Of a DNA stretch of 64,000 nt, positions 18,090 to 26,737 are shown piece after piece. The notes under the pieces are model-generated. The model saw nothing but the letters and a program-made list of their open reading frames with translations. It had not been told where the DNA came from and made no database searches. A program made the position numbers and the translations under genes. Every line of letters starts with the position of its first letter. Within the stretch, counting starts at the first letter, position 1. This stretch comes from Aequorivita aurantiaca (GTDB lineage: Bacteria > Bacteroidota > Bacteroidia > Flavobacteriales > Flavobacteriaceae), in NCBI RefSeq assembly GCF_030410135.1, contig NZ_JAUGQQ010000003.1, positions 310,001 to 374,000 of the forward strand. Reading direction: 5' to 3'.

Positions 18090-19319
18090 TTATATGTTTT
18101 TTAATGGAAAAGTAATTGTGAAAGTGCTCCCCACGCCTTCTTCGCTTTCAAAAGTTATGGTCCCACCAAGGCTTTCCAAATGGCTTTTCACGATGTTCAA
18201 TCCAATGCCAGTGCCTTGGTCCAAAAGTGCATTTTCAGCTCGGAAATATCTGTTGAAGATATATTTCTGTTCCTTTTTTGGAATCCCCATTCCCTCGTCA
18301 ATTATTTTAATGGTAAGAAAATCCTTTTTCGGAATCACTTCCACATCAATAACGGTGTGGCCCGGGGAATACTTTATGGCATTGTTTATAAGGTTTGTAA
18401 GCGATAATTCCAGAATTTTTTCGTCAAAATTCACCTGAATTTCATCAACGTTTTGTGGATAATTAATGCGTTGTCCTTCCTTCAAAAGCATATTCGCGCT
18501 GTAGATAACTTCATTCACCACCTTGCTAAGCGGAAACGTTTCAAATTTATACGTCGCTTTTCCGGACTCCAAACGCTCGATAGAGAGGAAATCATTCAAG
18601 ATATTGTTCAAATATTTAACCTTGCTTTGGATGGTTTTCAAATGCTTTTCCCGCTTGTCCTGTTGTTCTGTTTCCGTATATTTCCCCACAAGCATTGCGG
18701 AAGTTAGTATTCCACTTAATGGGGTTTTGAATTCGTGGGAAACGAGCGATAGAAACTTTGTTTTCAAATCATTGAGTTCCCGTTCCTTCCGCAGTGATTC
18801 CATAATTTTATGCTCTGCCTCCTTTCGTTTTAAAACTTCTTCCTTCAGTTCTTTTATGGTCTGCTTGAGCTCGGTAGTGCGTTCGTCAATTTTTTGTTCC
18901 AAAAGCAGGTTAAGTTCCATAATCTGCTTTTCATGGGTTTTACGAACCGAAATATCCGTGACCAAGGCCATGACATATTTACTGCCCTCAATTTCAAATG
19001 GATTCAATCCCGCCTCCACAGGAAATATGGTGCCGTCCTTCCGGCGGCCGTACAGATCGCGGCCATGGCCCATTTGCCTGGGAGCGCTCTTGTCCAAATA
19101 ATGGGTAACCTGCTGCGTGTGGGTATGTCTATATTCACGAGGAATCAACAAGTTGATGCTTTCGCCCAAAAGTTCATTTGGCCCATAGCCGAACATCCGG
19201 TCCGCAGCTTCATTGGAGGTCACTACTTCCTGACGTTCGTTCACAATCACGATACCTTCTGATATTGCTTCAGAAAGAATTTTAAATATGTTTCCCTTTT
19301 TTTCCTCGAAAACCTTCAT
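18090..19319 (-). CDS. PAS-domain histidine kinase, FixL-like
   Basis: Start chosen at 19319 (MKVFEEKKGN); the frame extends to 19424 but would run into the divergent promoter. The protein of about 409 residues has an N-terminal PAS domain (about 10-125), a coiled coil (about 130-185), a HisKA domain with phospho-acceptor His195 in SHEFKTP, and an ATPase domain with DEGMGIP and GTGIGLNIV. No membrane helix is seen. Aligned by eye to rhizobial FixL, His67 (HTHTQQ) falls at the proximal haem ligand and Arg87 (GHGRD) at the distal Arg. A haem oxygen sensor is therefore likely but unproven. Confidence 0.92.
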   Translation of the reverse strand: MKVFEEKKGNIFKILSEAISEGIVIVNERQEVVTSNEAADRMFGYGPNELLGESINLLIPREYRHTHTQQVTHYLDKSAPRQMGHGRDLYGRRKDGTIFPVEAGLNPFEIEGSKYVMALVTDISVRKTHEKQIMELNLLLEQKIDERTTELKQTIKELKEEVLKRKEAEHKIMESLRKERELNDLKTKFLSLVSHEFKTPLSGILTSAMLVGKYTETEQQDKREKHLKTIQSKVKYLNNILNDFLSIERLESGKATYKFETFPLSKVVNEVIYSANMLLKEGQRINYPQNVDEIQVNFDEKILELSLTNLINNAIKYSPGHTVIDVEVIPKKDFLTIKIIDEGMGIPKKEQKYIFNRYFRAENALLDQGTGIGLNIVKSHLESLGGTITFESEEGVGSTFTITFPLKNI

Positions 19320-19356
19320 CCGCCAAAAATAAGGATTTTCGGCTGTTTTCGGGAAC

Positions 19357-19368
19357 TGATCTTTATCA
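19357..19368. promoter_or_regulatory. Fnr-type site TGATctttATCA before the kinase-regulator operon
   Basis: The dyad lies about 43 bases upstream of the kinase start at 19319 and 58 bases before the divergent gene at 19426. It suggests that the REC-CRP regulator controls its own operon. Confidence 0.58.
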
Positions 19369-19425
19369 TAAATTGAATCCGTAAAACAATATAGATTTAC
19401 ACCCTTAAAATTTAAAAATTGCACT

Positions 19426-19830
19426 ATGGCAACTGCCGAAAAACCTCAACTTCTATATTATCAAAAAGTGGCGGAACTTTTTTATGCCCTTGCTGCGACA
19501 AATTTGGTAGTCCAAAAATCCGAATTTGAGATATTGGGAACTTTGGTTTTAGAGCAATGGAATAATCTAAAATATAGTGAAGATCCCTATTTCGCCGAGG
19601 CTGCCACACAAATGAAGATAGTTTTTGAATGGTTTGATTATGAAAACCTTGACGCCAACGATTGTTTTGAAAGTTTTGCCGATTATAAAAACGAACATCC
19701 CCAGCTTTTCAACAACGAACGAAATAACATTATTTGGCAAACCGCAAACACAATTGTTGATGCATTCGCCGGAAAAAGTAAAGCGGAAATAAAAATGCTT
19801 TCCAAATTGAACTCATTGCTAAACCAATAA
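19426..19830 (+). CDS. Helical protein of unknown function (TerB-like?)
   Basis: The 134-residue protein is predicted to be all-helical and acidic, with no signal or membrane segment. Its layout (FYALAATNLVVQKSEFEIL early, then DYKNEHPQLF and a final helix KAEIKMLSKLNSLL) loosely recalls TerB-type helical domains, but I cannot claim membership. It is divergent from the kinase-regulator operon and shares its 106-base intergenic region, including one Fnr-type site. thioredoxin and deoC follow on the same strand. Confidence 0.75.
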   Translation: MATAEKPQLLYYQKVAELFYALAATNLVVQKSEFEILGTLVLEQWNNLKYSEDPYFAEAATQMKIVFEWFDYENLDANDCFESFADYKNEHPQLFNNERNNIIWQTANTIVDAFAGKSKAEIKMLSKLNSLLNQ

Positions 19831-19900
19831 GCGGCGGCAAGAATTCATTTTAAACTTGAAGATTGATTGCTTAACTTTATAATTACTAAAAAAAATTGTT

Positions 19901-20203
19901 ATGAAAAGCAACTTCAAAGAAATCATAGATTCCGAAACTCCGGTGCTGGTGGACTTTTTCGCAGATTGGTGCGGCCCATGCAAAATGCTTTCCCCGATAT
20001 TGAAACAGGTAAAGGACGAACTCGGTGAAGCAGTAAAAATTGTGAAAATTGATGTTGATAAAAACCAACCCTTAGCATCACAATATCAAGTTCGGGGCGT
20101 GCCAACGTTGATTCTTTTTAAGAATGGCAAACAACTGTGGCGGCAGAGTGGTGTTCTTCAAAAAGATGAACTTGTTTCCATTATCGGGCAACATAAAAAT
20201 TGA
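19901..20203 (+). CDS. trxA: Thioredoxin
   Basis: The 100-residue protein is a classic small thioredoxin with the active site DFFADWCGPCKMLSP at about residues 20-34 and the cis-proline motif RGVPTLILF. It reduces disulfides of cytoplasmic proteins using thioredoxin reductase. The stop codon overlaps the deoC start by one base (TGATG), so the two genes are translationally coupled. It lies 70 bases after an unknown helical protein gene. Confidence 0.95.
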   Translation: MKSNFKEIIDSETPVLVDFFADWCGPCKMLSPILKQVKDELGEAVKIVKIDVDKNQPLASQYQVRGVPTLILFKNGKQLWRQSGVLQKDELVSIIGQHKN

Positions 20204-20868
20204 TGCAACTGAACCGTTTTATTGACCACACCCTTCTAAAGGCAACTGCCCTGCCCGAAGATATTATTACCTTATGCCGTGACGCCATAAAATATGATTT
20301 TCACGCCGTTTGCGTGAACAGCGGTAATGTGCTTCTGGCTAAAAGAGAGGTAAAGGATAGTGGCGTAATGGTAGCTTCTACAGTAGGTTTTCCTTTGGGA
20401 GCACAGAGCAGCGCGGCGAAAGTGAAGGAGGCCGCGCAATGCATAACCGATGGGGCCGATGAAATTGATATGGTTATAAACATTGGTTTGCTAAAGGCCA
20501 ATTGCCACCGCCCTATTTTGGAAGAAATCAGGGAGGTGAAAAAGACCATTGGCAGCAAATCCTTAAAGGTTATTTTGGAAACGTGTTATTTAAACGAGGA
20601 AGAAATTAGAACGGCCTGCAAAATAGCCAAAGAAGCCGACGCGGATTTTGTAAAAACCTCCACAGGCTTCGGCACGGGAGGTGCCACGGAACAGGCTGTA
20701 AAGATAATGGTTGACGCGGTGGGAAAGCATTTAAAGATAAAAGCCTCTGGCGGAATCAAGGATTATGCGACCGCTATCAAATTTATTGATTTGGGAGTGA
20801 GCAGAATTGGCACCTCTTCTGGCATGGAAATTATCGGCGGCACTGGAGCGAAAACTTCTTTATATTAA
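20203..20868 (+). CDS. deoC: Deoxyribose-phosphate aldolase
   Basis: Start at ATG 20203 is preferred over the in-frame TTG at 20200 because it gives the MQLNRFIDHTLLKA beginning typical of the family and a one-base overlap with thioredoxin. The protein of about 221 residues has the Schiff-base lysine in DFVKTSTGFG and the second active-site lysine in KASGGIKD. It cleaves 2-deoxyribose-5-phosphate to glyceraldehyde-3-phosphate and acetaldehyde in deoxynucleoside breakdown. Length matches the short bacterial form. Confidence 0.96.
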   Translation: MQLNRFIDHTLLKATALPEDIITLCRDAIKYDFHAVCVNSGNVLLAKREVKDSGVMVASTVGFPLGAQSSAAKVKEAAQCITDGADEIDMVINIGLLKANCHRPILEEIREVKKTIGSKSLKVILETCYLNEEEIRTACKIAKEADADFVKTSTGFGTGGATEQAVKIMVDAVGKHLKIKASGGIKDYATAIKFIDLGVSRIGTSSGMEIIGGTGAKTSLY

Positions 20869-20955
20869 AACCTTATTCGAAACCATTTTTTGAAAAAAGT
20901 TTATGGCAGCGATTGGATATAGATTGGAAATGCGCCCGCTGGATTTCTACAAAAT

Positions 20956-20991
20956 AAAAAAGCAGGAATATGTATTATAATCCTGCTTTTT
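20956..20991. terminator. Bidirectional terminator between deoC and a Usp gene
   Basis: The inverted repeat AAAAAGCAGGA ... TCCTGCTTTTT with a loop of about 14 bases has A-rich and T-rich flanks on both sides. It sits between two convergent genes and can end transcription from both. Confidence 0.88.
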
Positions 20992-21019
20992 AGCTTTAAT
21001 TGTTGCAATTCGAAATTAA

Positions 21020-21856
21020 CTATACTCTAAATGTTATCACCGGCAAGTCAGAATGGTTTACAACATCCTCACCAATACTTCCTGAGAAGAAATGCGCCAA
21101 GCCTTGACGACCTTGGGTGGGCAAAGCAATTATGTCTGCATTGCTAACTTGGCTATAGCCGAAAATTCCCGCCTCTACGGAATATTCATTGTATTGGGCA
21201 ACTTTATTTAACAGTTCCAACGGGTTGCTTTCACCCGCGTTGTTTAAGAAATTTAGGATTCGTTTTTCTGTTTCACGGGTGCTTTGGAAATTGCCCGAAA
21301 CGTTTACGTAGAGCATTTGCATTTCAATTCCGAGGGCTTCAAAAAGATTTTTTGCACGCCTGTATGGGCCCAATGAATTGTCTTGGAAGTCGCAGGCGAA
21401 TATTCCTAGTTGGGGATTGAAATTCTCGTGGCGGTGTTTGATTACCAACACGGGAACTTCTGATGTCCGCACCACTTTTTCAGTATTGCTTCCTACAAAA
21501 ACTTCCTTTAAGCCTGAAGTTCCGTGGGAGCCCATTACTATTAATTCGGCCCCTAAATTAAGGGCTACCTCATTTATTTCGCTGAAAATCCTATAATTAT
21601 GGACGGTGTCCGTAACGGTTATTCCCTTTAGGTATTCCCTGTCCACAAATTCCGCAAAACGCTTTTTGGCCAGCTTCATATATAGCAGGACCTCAACGGA
21701 TTCGTTGTTTTCATCACGGGTTACTACGGCATCACTAAGCCCTATCATGTGCAACGCAATTATTTCAGCATTTTGTTTTCTGGCAATTTTGGCTGCCACT
21801 TCCATTGCATATTCGGAATGTATAGAGAAATCGACGGGTACTAGGATTTTTTTCAT
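21020..21856 (-). CDS. Universal stress protein, tandem UspA domains
   Basis: The 278-residue protein opens with MKKILVPVDFSIHSEYAM and has the loop VMGSHGTSGLKEVFVGSNT in domain 1. Domain 2 ends with the partly kept loop LPTQGRQGLAHFFSGSIG, so both halves may bind nucleotide, unlike the other three Usp proteins here. A TGAC-N4-GTCA dyad lies about 148 bases upstream. It is convergent with deoC across a shared terminator and is the last member of the stress region before the accessory stretch. Confidence 0.93.
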   Translation of the reverse strand: MKKILVPVDFSIHSEYAMEVAAKIARKQNAEIIALHMIGLSDAVVTRDENNESVEVLLYMKLAKKRFAEFVDREYLKGITVTDTVHNYRIFSEINEVALNLGAELIVMGSHGTSGLKEVFVGSNTEKVVRTSEVPVLVIKHRHENFNPQLGIFACDFQDNSLGPYRRAKNLFEALGIEMQMLYVNVSGNFQSTRETEKRILNFLNNAGESNPLELLNKVAQYNEYSVEAGIFGYSQVSNADIIALPTQGRQGLAHFFSGSIGEDVVNHSDLPVITFRV

Positions 21857-21998
21857 GATTCTTTTTTTTTGTTAATAATTGACGGCTCTTGGTTCTTGGC
21901 TTTTCGCTCTTCGCATTTCCTTTTAGCTTTTACCTTTTCACCAGTAATATTAATTTTTGATTAATTTCAAATATATCCCGAATTTATGGTATTTGAAA

Positions 21999-22010
21999 TG
22001 ACCAATGTCA
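21999..22010. promoter_or_regulatory. Fnr-type site TGACcaatGTCA upstream of a Usp gene
   Basis: The site lies in a 314-base gap (21857-22170) about 148 bases before the Usp start. Apart from this dyad the gap holds only low-complexity sequence, with repeated CTT/TTC words around 21884-21945; no gene is seen there. Confidence 0.5.
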
Positions 22011-22170
22011 AGTTGAAAGCATATTTGAAATAATTTGTAAAGAAATGGGCGATAGGATTGGAAATGTACACTTTGAACCCTTCGCTTTTATATCACTATA
22101 CACAGCCCCTACGTGCTATAATCCAAGTGTACATGATAAGTATTAATTTTCATGTTCCGGGTTTTCAACC

Positions 22171-22758
22171 TTATTTATTTGCAGGTGTAATCATTATATG
22201 TGAACGATGGGTGCCCGCATCCATTAACCAAGGCATACCGGGAGCCTGAGGTTTTGTGGGTAGTCCGGTGCTTTCACCAGTCATATAAGGTTTGTAAATT
22301 ACGTATCTCATGGCGCTCTTCAGAAGTTCACCGGTTTCTACGCTATAATCTTTTTCATCGCCAGTTAAAATATAAACCATGGAAGGCTCCGTGGGCATTG
22401 TTAGGAGGCCAGATTCAATTTCCCGTTTTCTTATTTCCTGCTTTTCAATCAGTGTTTTTCCTTCGGCCACAAGTTCACGGCCCCGCGCCATAAACGGTTC
22501 TAATTTTGCTCCGTAACACGCAACGCTTATGCCTTCACTCTTCGGGTCGTCTGCCAGGCATACCATCTGGTTATTTCCTTCGCGCAATGTTATTAGTTTT
22601 CCTTCTTCATTATAGCCTAAAACCGTGGCACCCTCTCGGTATGTTTCTGGTGCAGAGAGCAGGGCAGTTTTTATTTGAATGTTTTTTGGGAGGATCCCGT
22701 TTTGGGCCATAGCGGAAAATGCAGTGGCAAAAGCGAATAGCATTAATAAATATTTCAT
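22171..22758 (-). CDS. Exported protein of unknown function
   Basis: The 195-residue product has an N-terminal signal peptide (residues 1-18, ending in FSAMAQ) and is therefore periplasmic or outer-membrane associated. The mature part contains a repeated beta-like pattern, a helical stretch rich in Glu and Lys near residues 90-115, and a C-terminus with LMDAGTHRSHIMI. I do not recognise the family. It is a single minus-strand gene at the border between the stress region and the accessory stretch. Confidence 0.78.
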   Translation of the reverse strand: MKYLLMLFAFATAFSAMAQNGILPKNIQIKTALLSAPETYREGATVLGYNEEGKLITLREGNNQMVCLADDPKSEGISVACYGAKLEPFMARGRELVAEGKTLIEKQEIRKREIESGLLTMPTEPSMVYILTGDEKDYSVETGELLKSAMRYVIYKPYMTGESTGLPTKPQAPGMPWLMDAGTHRSHIMITPANK

Positions 22759-23034
22759 AATTAATCGTTTTGAAAATATTCCTTAAGATACGGAGTTTTA
22801 TAAAATAACCAATAAGAACAGCAGTTAATAATCTGTTCTGAAGCCTTTAAAATCCAACACACTTTGATTTCATTATTATCTTGAAAAACTTGGGAGAGAA
22901 AAATTCTAATACAATCATTTTATTGGCTGTTTCAGGATTTTTGGTTACAAAATGAAACGAGGCGTAACTGTTTTATACAAATTTGATGTATTAGGGAATC
23001 GGTTCGCCTCATCAATCTCCTCTTGGAAAATATG

Positions 23035-23562
23035 CTAAAAGTTTTCTAGCCAGTTCTTTCTTTCAAGTTCATATCTTCTATCGGTACAATTATCATTTTC
23101 ATTATAGTATTCACTCACCAGTTTCATAAACTTATCCAAAATCTTTACAGAACCAGTATTTACTAAATTAACATCGGCTATTACTTTGTTTACACGCAAG
23201 TGCTGAAAATAATATTCCAACATCTCTTTGGTCGTTTCCGTTCCGTATCCTTTGCCCCAGTATTCCGATCTGAACCGATAGCCTAATTCCTGTTCTCCAT
23301 GTTCATTAATTAAAAACAGAGCTAGGCCAATCATTGCTGCATTCCCTTTTTCAAATATTCCACAATCGCATTTCTGATTACTTAAATCTGATACTTTCAA
23401 ATTTAAATTTTTGTGGAATCTTTCTATTACTTGATTTTCCGTAAAGGCCTTTTGTGGAATGAGCTCCAAGATTTTTGGGTCAGTAAAAAGTTCAGCAAAA
23501 TATCGCTTATCTACACTTTCTAAACTTTTGATTACCAACCTTTCTCTTTCAAATATTTTCAT
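23035..23562 (-). CDS. GNAT-family N-acetyltransferase (RimJ/RimL type)
   Basis: The 175-residue protein shows the RimJ/RimL-type GNAT fold: an opening ERERLVIKSLESVDKRY, a central strand EQELGYRFRSEYWGKGYGTE with the acetyl-CoA-binding loop, and the motif VNTGSVKILDKFMKL near residue 135. These enzymes acetylate protein N-termini, small amines or antibiotics; the substrate is unknown here. It is a lone gene with AT-rich flanks, typical of a mobile cassette gene. About 270 bases without other genes separate it from the exported protein gene downstream. Confidence 0.88.
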   Translation of the reverse strand: MKIFERERLVIKSLESVDKRYFAELFTDPKILELIPQKAFTENQVIERFHKNLNLKVSDLSNQKCDCGIFEKGNAAMIGLALFLINEHGEQELGYRFRSEYWGKGYGTETTKEMLEYYFQHLRVNKVIADVNLVNTGSVKILDKFMKLVSEYYNENDNCTDRRYELERKNWLENF

Positions 23563-23639
23563 TCGTTTATAGAATATTTAATTTTTACAGTTTTAAAGGA
23601 AGGAATAATCATGATGTTAGCATTTACTCTTTGATGTGT

Positions 23640-23705
23640 CAACAATATGTAAACCGGGTAAATTATCACTATCAATATGGCTAGTATAGCCGTAGTTGTT
23701 AAAAC
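23640..23705. repeat. attC-like inverted element between acetyltransferase and amidohydrolase genes
   Basis: On the minus strand it contains TTAACAACTACGGCTATACTAGCC, in which GGCTA-TAC-TAGCC is a perfect stem, and further on TGTTGACAC and GCTAACATC. The AACAA..GGCTATA..TAGC arrangement recurs near 29038-29062. The resemblance to integron attC sites is by eye only. Confidence 0.3.
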
Positions 23706-23722
23706 CATATTATCATATCATT

Positions 23723-24565
23723 TTATCGTGCAAAAAATAATTCCGCATTTTCATAATAGATTTTCCGTTTTTGTGTATCATTCAGAATAACAAGGTCTTC
23801 TATACTCGCTATGGCGCTTTTTATATCTCCATTATCTGACCCAAACATTAATCGGTCCTCTAACCCAGCATCTATAAACCTGTTCATAATGGCCTCAAAA
23901 TCTGCTTTCGGGAAAATATACGGATTATTTATTGCTGAAATGTCCGCATAAACATTTGGGTAATATTTCATAATGGCAATGGAATCCTCGATGAAAGGCG
24001 CCCCCGCGTGCATAATCCAGACTTTTAATTTTGGAAACCTTTGTAAAAGATTTTCCAACAATAGCGGCGTGCCCAAACTAATTTTAAAATTAGGGCTGCC
24101 ATGTTCAGGGCCTGCTAACCCCGTGTGAATTCCCACAGGTATATTATATTTTTCAGCCAAGGCATAATACGGAAACAGTTTTTCATCGGAAGGGGAAATT
24201 CCATAATATTGGTTCAATACCTCCCCCAAAAATTGTATTTTATTTTCTTTAATAAGTTGTTCCACCCAATCAATGTCAGGAAATTCCCTTTGGTCAGAAA
24301 AACAGAATTGCAAGCTATACGGAACTTTACCCTCAGGACAAGCTAACATAAGGCCGTGAAGAAACAATAGGCTTTCTGTGTTTTGATAACTTGTCTGAAG
24401 ATCCCACGAAGTACTGACTGCTGCTTTATACACCCCATTTGATGCCAATTGTGCCAATTGACTTGTTGGGTTCTTATTACCATGAATGTGGACATCGAAA
24501 ATCTTCTGGGCATTGGCTCCAAATACGAATAAGAGTAAACCAATTATAGGTGCAATTTTTTTCAT
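23723..24565 (-). CDS. Exported amidohydrolase-type metal hydrolase
   Basis: Start chosen at 24565 because it yields a signal peptide (MKKIAPIIGLLLFVFGANAQ); the longer frame begins at 24637 with an unlikely leader. The mature enzyme of about 260 residues has the amidohydrolase-2 barrel motifs: metal-binding DVHIHG at the start, GIHTG in the middle, IMHAGAP and finally GSDNG with the catalytic Asp. Members include decarboxylases and lactone or amide hydrolases; the substrate is unknown. An exported member of this family is somewhat unusual. Confidence 0.85.
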   Translation of the reverse strand: MKKIAPIIGLLLFVFGANAQKIFDVHIHGNKNPTSQLAQLASNGVYKAAVSTSWDLQTSYQNTESLLFLHGLMLACPEGKVPYSLQFCFSDQREFPDIDWVEQLIKENKIQFLGEVLNQYYGISPSDEKLFPYYALAEKYNIPVGIHTGLAGPEHGSPNFKISLGTPLLLENLLQRFPKLKVWIMHAGAPFIEDSIAIMKYYPNVYADISAINNPYIFPKADFEAIMNRFIDAGLEDRLMFGSDNGDIKSAIASIEDLVILNDTQKRKIYYENAELFFAR

Positions 24566-24750
24566 AAGCAACACATATTCTTTTAGTTGGAGTTTCCCAA
24601 ATATAATTAAATACTGCATTACTTTTTTGCCCTTCACAAAAGCAATCCACTCTCCACTATTTATATTTTTAAAATCATGGTACTCGTGAATCGTCCAAAT
24701 ATTTTAAATGTGTGTGCTTGTGCAACGCTTCCTAATATTAGCTGGATTTA

Positions 24751-25467
24751 TCAGCTCAGCGCCATAAGCAACATTCCTAGACTCATCACGATCATCAGCC
24801 CGTCTTCTATTATGGTTACCGTACTCATTGGTAAGTTGAAAACATCACCTAAGCAGGCACACTTAATCGTTTTTTTGTTCAATACGGTTTGTAAAACACC
24901 AATAATACTGAGCGTCATTACTACTAAAGTTACGCTATTGGTCACTATCGGATTGAAGTTTATCAGAAAAGCAATTCCCAATAATAATTCCGTAAAGGCA
25001 TAAATATAACCCCAAGCAGGAAATTTTCGGGCAATGATGTCATACATTAAATAGCTTTCCTTAAAACCTTTTAGGTTTAGCATCTTGAAAAAGGAAAACG
25101 TTAAAAAGAAACCAGCCATAAAATTTCGCATCCATCTCATTAAATCCATATTTTCAGCTGTCAATTCCACAAGGGCAGTCGCTGAAAAAATGTATAAAAA
25201 TATGAGCAAAACGGGTTTGTATGTTGCCAACCAAGATTTGGTTTGCTCTACTGCTTCATTATGCTGTGTGGCGGAGATTCGATATTTGTCGTCCAGTGCA
25301 GTTTGCAAATCGGCCAAGGCAATATGTTTTTCCATCGTGATGTTGGCAGTACCAGCATCTTTAGAAACCTCTGCAGCTGTTACATTATCTACGGAAAGCA
25401 GGGCCGATTTCACTTTGGCTTCACAACTTCCACAGGTCATTCCTGTTATTTGATAAATATGTGTCAT
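24751..25467 (-). CDS. HMA metal-binding domain fused to MauE-like membrane protein
   Basis: The 238-residue protein starts with a heavy-metal-associated domain (about 1-70) with the metal motif GMTCGSCEAKV. Four to five membrane helices follow (about 85-238) with the MauE/DoxX-like segment RKFPAWGYIYAFTELLLG and a conserved CACLGDVFNLP motif whose cysteines may also bind metal or act in thiol transfer. It lies 22 bases downstream of a lipoprotein with a metal-binding domain, so the two form an operon. A role in handling copper or a related soft metal is inferred. Confidence 0.85.
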   Translation of the reverse strand: MTHIYQITGMTCGSCEAKVKSALLSVDNVTAAEVSKDAGTANITMEKHIALADLQTALDDKYRISATQHNEAVEQTKSWLATYKPVLLIFLYIFSATALVELTAENMDLMRWMRNFMAGFFLTFSFFKMLNLKGFKESYLMYDIIARKFPAWGYIYAFTELLLGIAFLINFNPIVTNSVTLVVMTLSIIGVLQTVLNKKTIKCACLGDVFNLPMSTVTIIEDGLMIVMSLGMLLMALS

Positions 25468-25489
25468 AACTATTTCTTTTTAAAATTTC

Positions 25490-26437
25490 TTAATGATGGT
25501 TATGCCCACCCTCTTGATATTCTTCATTTCCTTGAAGGACATTTACCGTAAAATCGGCAGTATGTACCTTCCCATAGGTTTGAAACTCTACCCAAATTCT
25601 GTAGATCCCCGGGTTTTCAATATGCGTTTCGGCATAAATCGGGAAGCGTTTGTCAGTAGTGGGGTGTATATGAAGAAAGTCTATATCCTCTTTACCAATC
25701 ATTGCGATATGGGCAGTTGCACCTAGATATGGCTCTATGTCCTTTTCAGCCAATCTCTTTTTATTCCTTTCAACCGAAATTTCCAATGCCTGTGTTCTAA
25801 TGGTTTTTAAATCATCTCCATTTTCCAGCGTAACGGTATAACCGTCAATAACAGAAACAAAATTAGGAGTTAAATCAACCTTGACACTATTGGGATTTCC
25901 TTTTACGGTAATCACTTTCTTATCTACAGTGGGCCCAACACCTTGAGGTTTATGGTCTGCAAAAAGTATGTATTTACCACCGTAGGGAAATGTTTCCGAT
26001 ACAACATATGTGCTATCCGCTTGCTCCAATGGGTGGATATGACGAAACCACGTCAGATTTTCATCAACAATCATTAAATGCACCTTCCTTTCGTGGGAAA
26101 TATCCAAGGGTACATTTCGGTCATTTTCTTTGAATGCGAATGTCAGCTTTGTGGATGTTCCTGCCTCAATGGATTGTGGTTCAGTGATGAGTTCCACCTC
26201 CACCCTATTTTCATTTTCATCAGTAGCGGCAACTAATTCCATGCCACATTTGTGGCATATATCGCCCTTTTTGCCTGTTACCTCAGGATGCATCGGGCAG
26301 GCATATGTGCTGTCCTGCTGTGGTATATGTTTATCTTCCAATCCTGAAGATTTCTGTTGTGTGTTGTTGCAAGCTGTAAATAATACAACCCCGACAACGG
26401 AACTTATCAATACAGATGTTTTAAATAACCTTTTCAT
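25490..26437 (-). CDS. Lipoprotein with YHS-like heavy-metal-binding domain
   Basis: Start chosen at 26437 (MKRLFKTSVL), giving a lipoprotein signal with lipobox LFTAC. The mature part begins with a metal-binding motif, YACPMHPEVTGKKGDICHKCGMEL, found in CusB-like adaptors, followed by two beta-rich domains (about 85-195 and 200-310) holding repeated HIHP motifs, and a His-rich end (GGHNHH). It is probably anchored outside the inner membrane and binds copper or a similar ion. It is the first gene of an operon with the HMA-MauE gene. It is not an efflux adaptor, because no hairpin or barrel-sandwich domain is visible. Confidence 0.85.
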   Translation of the reverse strand: MKRLFKTSVLISSVVGVVLFTACNNTQQKSSGLEDKHIPQQDSTYACPMHPEVTGKKGDICHKCGMELVAATDENENRVEVELITEPQSIEAGTSTKLTFAFKENDRNVPLDISHERKVHLMIVDENLTWFRHIHPLEQADSTYVVSETFPYGGKYILFADHKPQGVGPTVDKKVITVKGNPNSVKVDLTPNFVSVIDGYTVTLENGDDLKTIRTQALEISVERNKKRLAEKDIEPYLGATAHIAMIGKEDIDFLHIHPTTDKRFPIYAETHIENPGIYRIWVEFQTYGKVHTADFTVNVLQGNEEYQEGGHNHH

Positions 26438-26489
26438 TTTTATATTTCTTTTGGATACTGCAAATTTCAGCATAAATAGGGCTATACTA

Positions 26490-26737
26490 TTGCGTAATTA
26501 TGGAAAGGGTTTGTAAGATTACGGATGTGTGGTGATATTTCCCTTCATAAGCGCAAACAAGACTCTGTACCTAAAGACAGAATAATAGCTCCAATATTTA
26601 GTTCAATTTGCCTGGATCTCGAGAAGATCTTATTTAATAATTGTGTGGCCTTAATTCTTTGCAATTATTTGTAATGCAAAAGGTGGCATCAAAGGAAGAT
26701 TACAGTGTTGCGCGATTCTGGAAAGGTTATGGTCGAT
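26490..26737. promoter_or_regulatory. Possible AraC-type direct repeats before the metal operon
   Basis: Two imperfect 30-base direct repeats lie at 26490-26522 and 26708-26737. Both begin TTGCG and share ATT, then TGGAAAGG. They flank the 300-base gap between the AraC-type regulator gene and the lipoprotein start. Spaced direct repeats are typical AraC-family targets, but the match is weak. Nothing else is seen in the gap. Confidence 0.28.
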
